Source: Burkholderia sp. Ax-1719
GTDB taxonomy: Bacteria > Pseudomonadota > Gammaproteobacteria > Burkholderiales > Burkholderiaceae
NCBI RefSeq assembly: GCF_011753055.1
Contig: NZ_VWWJ01000023.1
Coordinates: 1-64,000, forward strand
DNA: 64,000 nucleotides
Direction of reading: 5' to 3'
A program made the translations under genes and the position numbers. Below the pieces are notes generated by a model. It ran no database searches and was not told the DNA's origin. It saw only the letters and a program-made list of their open reading frames with translations. This document shows, piece by piece, positions 60,126 to 64,000 of this stretch. How positions within the stretch are numbered: the first letter of the stretch is position 1; the number at the start of each line of letters is the position of its first letter.

Positions 60126-61274
60126 ATGTATCTCTCGACTGCATCCAAAGACACGCTCACGAGCGCCGCGCGCCAGGCCGCGCTGAAGGCCACGTATCCC
60201 GTGGAACTGCTCGCGAGCTTCGCGCCGCGCCTGATCGCCTGGCAGCGCGTGCATGGCCGCCACGATCTGCCGTGGCAGAACACGCGCGATGCCTATCGCA
60301 TCTGGCTATCGGAAATCATGCTGCAGCAGACGCAGGTTTCCACCGTGATTCCCTACTACGCGCGCTTTCTCGAACGCTTTCCGACCGTCGAAGACCTCGC
60401 CAACGCGCCCATCGACGACGTGATGGCGCTGTGGGCAGGCCTCGGCTACTACACGCGCGCGCGCAATCTGTACCGCTGCGCGCAGGTGGTGGCGCAGGAA
60501 CACGGCGGGCAGTTCCCGCGCACGGTCGAAGGTCTCGCGGAACTTCCTGGCATCGGCCGCTCGACGGCTGCGGCGATCGCCTCGTTCGCGTTCGGCGCGC
60601 GCGAGACGATTCTCGATGGCAACGTGAAGCGCGTGCTGGCGCGCGTGTTCGGCGTGGAAGGCTTTCCGGGCGAAAAGCGCGTGGAAAACGGCATGTGGAC
60701 GCTGGCCGAGTCGCTGGTGCCCGATGCCAATGCGACGGACGCCGATGTGAGCTCGTACACGCAAGGCCTGATGGATCTGGGCGCGACGCTCTGCACGCGC
60801 GGCAAGCCCGACTGCGAGCGCTGCCCGTTCGCGAGCGACTGCTTGGCGAAGACCACCAACCGTCAGCGTCAATTGCCCGCGTCGCGTCCGAAAAAGGCCG
60901 TGCCGTTGCGGCAGACCTGGATGCTCGTGCTGATGGACGGCGATTCGGTGATGCTGGAAAAGCGCCCGCCTTCGGGCATCTGGGGCGGCTTGTGGAGCCT
61001 GCCCGAAGCGCCCGGCGAAGCCGCGCTCGCTGAGCGCGCTGAAGGTTTTGGGGCGGATCTGTCGACGGTGTCGGCGCTCGCACCGCTCACGCACACCTTC
61101 ACGCACTTCAAGCTCGACATTGAGCCGCGTGTGGTCGAGATGGGGCGCAAGGGCGGCGCGCTCGGCGCGCAGGAAGCCGAAACGGTGTGGGTGCCGCTGC
61201 GCGAGATCGATGCATATGGCGTGCCCGCGCCGGTGCGCAAACTGCTCGACGGTCTGCGTGGGTCGCTGATTTGA
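60126..61274 (+). CDS. mutY: A/G-specific adenine glycosylase
   Basis: Removes adenine opposite 8-oxoguanine. 382 residues. Motifs are LPWQNTRDAYRIWLSEIMLQ, the helix-hairpin-helix LPGIGRSTAAAIASF with the catalytic Asp later in ETILDGNVKRVLARVF, and the 4Fe-4S loop C-x6-C-x2-C-x5-C (CTRGKPDCERCPFASDC). The C-terminal NUDIX-like domain includes WGGLWSLPE. Confidence 0.96.
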   Translation: MYLSTASKDTLTSAARQAALKATYPVELLASFAPRLIAWQRVHGRHDLPWQNTRDAYRIWLSEIMLQQTQVSTVIPYYARFLERFPTVEDLANAPIDDVMALWAGLGYYTRARNLYRCAQVVAQEHGGQFPRTVEGLAELPGIGRSTAAAIASFAFGARETILDGNVKRVLARVFGVEGFPGEKRVENGMWTLAESLVPDANATDADVSSYTQGLMDLGATLCTRGKPDCERCPFASDCLAKTTNRQRQLPASRPKKAVPLRQTWMLVLMDGDSVMLEKRPPSGIWGGLWSLPEAPGEAALAERAEGFGADLSTVSALAPLTHTFTHFKLDIEPRVVEMGRKGGALGAQEAETVWVPLREIDAYGVPAPVRKLLDGLRGSLI

Positions 61275-61292
61275 AGCGTTAAAGCAGCAGCA

Positions 61293-61928
61293 TCAGAGCA
61301 ACTGATGCTGCTGCATGTAGTGATGCACGACCTCGATACGCGCGCCGGCGTCGTTCAGCTCCATGAGCTTTTGGCGCGCGCGCAGCGCGATCGGCAGCAC
61401 TTCGGCGAGGCGGTTGGAGACCCACGTGGGGTCGTCGAAGCGGAACGGCTCCGCGAAGGGGACGCTGGCAGCATCGCGCTCGCGGATCGTCGCGATGATG
61501 CGTTCCAGCACTTCGGCGCAGGCGCCAAAGCGCGCCAGCGCTTCGCTGCCTTCGAGCGGAATGTCGTCGGGCAACGGCTCGGCCATGCCGACCAGCAGGC
61601 CGTCGTGCTGCGCCCGATGCGATAGCAGCCTGAAACGCCGCGTGCCCTGCGCGCGGATCAGCAGCATGCCGAACGTCTCCACATCGCATTGCTCGATTTC
61701 GGCGAGACAGCCGATCGCTTCGGGCACCGAGGGTTCGTCGGGCAGCGCGACTTCGCCGCCGCTTTTCAGCAGGCACACGCCGAACGGCGTTTTTTCGCGC
61801 AGACATTCGCGCGCCATGTCCAGATAACGCGCTTCGAAGATCTTCAGCGGCAACAGGCCGCCGGGGAAGAGCACCGTATGCAGCGGAAAGAGCGGCAAAT
61901 CGGCGAGCACGGCAGGAGTCGAGGACAT
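61293..61928 (-). CDS. Lon-N (LON substrate-binding domain) protein
   Basis: 211-residue protein consisting of a Lon N-terminal-like substrate domain only, without ATPase or protease. It starts with LADLPLFPLHTVLFPGGLLP, followed by IFEARYLDMARECLREKTPF, the family signature. Its role is not known. It ends 18 nt from the stop of mutY, on the opposite strand, and precedes rapZ on the same strand. Confidence 0.85.
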   Translation of the reverse strand: MSSTPAVLADLPLFPLHTVLFPGGLLPLKIFEARYLDMARECLREKTPFGVCLLKSGGEVALPDEPSVPEAIGCLAEIEQCDVETFGMLLIRAQGTRRFRLLSHRAQHDGLLVGMAEPLPDDIPLEGSEALARFGACAEVLERIIATIRERDAASVPFAEPFRFDDPTWVSNRLAEVLPIALRARQKLMELNDAGARIEVVHHYMQQHQLL

Positions 61929-61967
61929 GGCGCAACGCTTCGGTTAAGGCCGCGCCCGCGCGGCCAG

Positions 61968-62861
61968 TTAGGCGATAAGCCGGGACGATTCTCCGACGTC
62001 GAGGGGTGCATCGCGATGACGCACGATCACGTTAGACTCGCCCGCGAAGCGCGTGGCGAGCGTCTGGGCGATAAAGACCGAGCGATGCTGGCCGCCGGTG
62101 CAGCCAATCGCGACGGTCAGATAGCTGCGGTTATCGGCGCGAAAATGCGGCAGCCACTTGGCCACGAACGCATAAACGTCGTCGATCATTTCATGCACCG
62201 CCGGTTGCGCCTTGAGAAAGTCGATCACGGGCTGATCGAGCCCGGTGAGCGGACGCAGACGGGCGTCGTAATGCGGATTGGGTAGCGTGCGGACATCGAA
62301 CACGAGATCGGCGTCGAGCGGCACACCGCGCTTGAAGCCGAACGATTCGAAGGTGAGCATGAGCGAGCCGCGCTCGCCTTCGACGAATACCTTCACCCAC
62401 TGGCGCAGCGCGTTCGAACTGAGATTGCTGGTGTCGACCTGATGGCCGAATTCGGCGAGGTTGGCGACCAGTTCGCGCTCGTGCTCGATCGCTTCTTCCA
62501 GCGATTTGAGCATGCCCACGTTGGCATCGTGTGCGGCGGAACCCGACAGCGGATGGCGGCGGCGCGTTTCGGAAAAGCGCTGGATCAACGACTGCGTGCT
62601 GGCGTTGAGAAACAGCACACGCACGTCGTGCTGGGGCGCGAGACCGCGGATCATCTCCGGCATGTCTTCGAACGAGGAACTCGAGCGCGCGTCGATCGCA
62701 ACCGCGAGACGCTCGTAACCGTCTTCGGAGAGATATTGCGCGAGTTGCGGCAGAAAACGCGGAGGCAGGTTGTCGACGCAGAAATAGCCGACGTCTTCGA
62801 GCGCGTTCAGCGCCACTGACTTGCCGGAACCCGAGATGCCGGTGATCAGGATGATACGCAT
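61968..62861 (-). CDS. rapZ: RNase adapter protein RapZ
   Basis: P-loop protein that in E. coli senses glucosamine-6-phosphate and guides RNase E to GlmZ sRNA. 297 residues. The ATP motif is LITGISGSGKSVALNALED near the start, and the C-terminal domain has VAIGCTGGQHRSVFIAQTLA. The ATG at 62861 gives the family start MRIILITG. Beside hprK, as in many proteobacteria. Confidence 0.95.
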   Translation of the reverse strand: MRIILITGISGSGKSVALNALEDVGYFCVDNLPPRFLPQLAQYLSEDGYERLAVAIDARSSSSFEDMPEMIRGLAPQHDVRVLFLNASTQSLIQRFSETRRRHPLSGSAAHDANVGMLKSLEEAIEHERELVANLAEFGHQVDTSNLSSNALRQWVKVFVEGERGSLMLTFESFGFKRGVPLDADLVFDVRTLPNPHYDARLRPLTGLDQPVIDFLKAQPAVHEMIDDVYAFVAKWLPHFRADNRSYLTVAIGCTGGQHRSVFIAQTLATRFAGESNVIVRHRDAPLDVGESSRLIA

Positions 62862-62985
62862 GGGAAAGTCGATGAACCCGATTGGGTCATCATAGCATCC
62901 GATCTGCGCCCTCGCGATGACAGTCGGGCGTGCCGGCCGCACACCGGCGGCCCAGGACAGGCTTCTGGCCGGGCCGCGGGGAACG

Positions 62986-63954
62986 TTAGATCAGCTTGCC
63001 GGGGAACTGGCTGTCGGGGTCCTGCATGGCGAGGCGCTGGCGGTCCATGAAGTCGCGCAGCGTGTCGATGCCGCGCAGCTGCAGGATCGTGTTGCGCACG
63101 GCCGCTTCGACCAGCACGGCGAGGTTTCGGCCAGCCGCGACCTGAATCGTGACCTTGCTGATGGGCAGGCCGAGCACATCGACGGTTTGCGATTCCAGCG
63201 GCAGACGCTGGAATTCGCCGTCGGGACGGCGCACCAGCTGCACGATCAGCTTGAGCTTCATTTTCCGGCGCACGGCCGTTTCACCGAAGATCGTCTTGAT
63301 GTCGAGCAGGCCCAGACCGCGCACTTCCAGCAGATTCTGCAGCAGCGGCGGGCAGCGGCCTTCGACGAAATCCGGTCCGAGGCGCACGAAGTCCACGGCG
63401 TCGTCGGCCACCAGACCGTGGCCGCGGCTGATCAGTTCCAGCCCCAGTTCGCTCTTGCCCAGGCCTGAATCGCCGGTGAGCAACACGCCCATGCCGAGAA
63501 TGTCGAGGAATACGCCGTGCAGCGTGGCGCGCGGCGCGAGGATGCGCGACATGTAGAGACGCAGGCTGTCGATCACCGTGGCCGCTGACATCGGCGTGGT
63601 GAACAGCGGCGTGGACGAGCGTGTGCAGCGCAGGACCAGTTCGGGCGGCGCGGTCATGCCGTCGGCGACTACGAGGAAGGGCGGCTCCAGGGCGATCAGT
63701 TCGGCCATGTGGCGCGAACGGTCTTCGTCGGTCTGACGCTGGTAGTAATGCACTTCGGCGTCGCCGAGCACCTGAATGCGGTTCGGGTGAATCAGGTTCA
63801 AGTGGCCGACGAGGTCGGCGCTGGCCGTGGCCGTGGCGACCGTTTCAGCCGAAAAGCCGCGTTCCCAGCCTTCGTGCCCCGTCAGCCAGCTGAGCTTCAG
63901 CGTGGTGGCGTTGTCGTCGAAGATGCTTTGGGCGTTGATGCTGGACGTGTCCAT
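62986..63954 (-). CDS. hprK: HPr kinase/phosphorylase
   Basis: Phosphorylates and dephosphorylates Ser46 of HPr. 322 residues. The P-loop is GVLLTGDSGLGKSELGLELI near residue 150, then the RGHGLVADDAVDF segment and the C-terminal PVAAGRNLAVLVEAAVRN-type region (VAAGRNLAVLVEAAVRN). It lies upstream of rapZ on the same strand. Its substrate HPr is encoded at 5237. The neighbouring ptsN is probably just past the window edge. Confidence 0.94.
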   Translation of the reverse strand: MDTSSINAQSIFDDNATTLKLSWLTGHEGWERGFSAETVATATASADLVGHLNLIHPNRIQVLGDAEVHYYQRQTDEDRSRHMAELIALEPPFLVVADGMTAPPELVLRCTRSSTPLFTTPMSAATVIDSLRLYMSRILAPRATLHGVFLDILGMGVLLTGDSGLGKSELGLELISRGHGLVADDAVDFVRLGPDFVEGRCPPLLQNLLEVRGLGLLDIKTIFGETAVRRKMKLKLIVQLVRRPDGEFQRLPLESQTVDVLGLPISKVTIQVAAGRNLAVLVEAAVRNTILQLRGIDTLRDFMDRQRLAMQDPDSQFPGKLI

Positions 63955-64000
63955 GAACCGGTGACTCCGCAGTGACTCGCTTGACTACTTTTCAGTACTT

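Noticed and set aside
1..64000. Mobile elements, prophage remnants, toxin-antitoxin or defence systems, CRISPR arrays
   Set aside because: I looked for transposase, integrase, phage and defence genes and repeat-spacer arrays on both strands and found none; all recognisable genes are core chromosomal functions.

Overview
This window is high-GC core chromosome from a member of the Burkholderiaceae (Burkholderia, Paraburkholderia or Caballeronia; the genus cannot be fixed by eye). The placement rests on gene order: gshA-gshB-manX-type EIIA-ptsH-ptsI; rhodanese-grxC-secB-gpsA; TPR protein-lolB-ispE-tRNA-Gln-prs-rplY-pth; rapZ-hprK; a perfect CIRCE element upstream of rpoH; and a complete aa3 cytochrome oxidase cluster. 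About 64 protein genes and one tRNA gene are supported. I see no insertion sequence, prophage, CRISPR array, rRNA gene or clear pseudogene. The only cut gene is amtB at the left edge.

Layout. 1-7.5 kb: ammonium transporter, glutathione synthesis, and a regulatory-type PTS (EIIA-Man, HPr, EI). 7.5-17.7 kb: housekeeping genes, including a MoeB/ThiF-like enzyme, an S41 C-terminal processing protease, gpmA, rhodanese, grxC, secB, gpsA, a macrodomain protein, trmL, comF, a methyltransferase and a DUF2244 protein. 17.7-28 kb: the cytochrome c oxidase locus (coxB, ctaD, small assembly protein, ctaG, DUF2970, ctaE, SURF1, SCO-like, ctaA, ctaB, SCO). 28-29.5 kb: a solitary MetQ-like binding protein and a MarR regulator. 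29.8-37.5 kb: a complete N-acetylglucosamine uptake and catabolism operon (GntR regulator, nagA, SIS-type deaminase, fused EIIA-HPr-EI, EIICB). 37.7-41.4 kb: an unknown membrane protein and cytochrome bd oxidase (cydP-cydA-cydB). 41.6-48.7 kb: rpoH, an NTF2-like protein, leuA, ybiB, an FAH-family protein and maiA. 48.7-64 kb: ftsY, rsmD, coaD, ferredoxin, hisC, pth, rplY, prs, tRNA-Gln, ispE, lolB, a TPR protein, mutM, mutY, a Lon-N protein, rapZ and hprK.

How it fits together. Two PTS phosphorelays are encoded. One is the general HPr/EI with a soluble EIIA and HPr kinase (HprK), which looks regulatory. The other is a self-contained GlcNAc transport relay whose three soluble domains are fused in one 883-residue protein. 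Two terminal oxidases are present: a low-affinity aa3 enzyme with most of its assembly factors, and cytochrome bd.

Nothing here is a convincing new multigene system. The points most worth checking are: an OmpA-like C-terminal domain on cytochrome oxidase subunit II; a second, cysteine-less EIIB domain on the GlcNAc permease; a 46-codon ORF overlapping both neighbours in the nag operon; a leader of about 400 nt carrying a 67-codon ORF in front of leuA; and AT-rich regulatory DNA with nested palindromes upstream of the nag operon.
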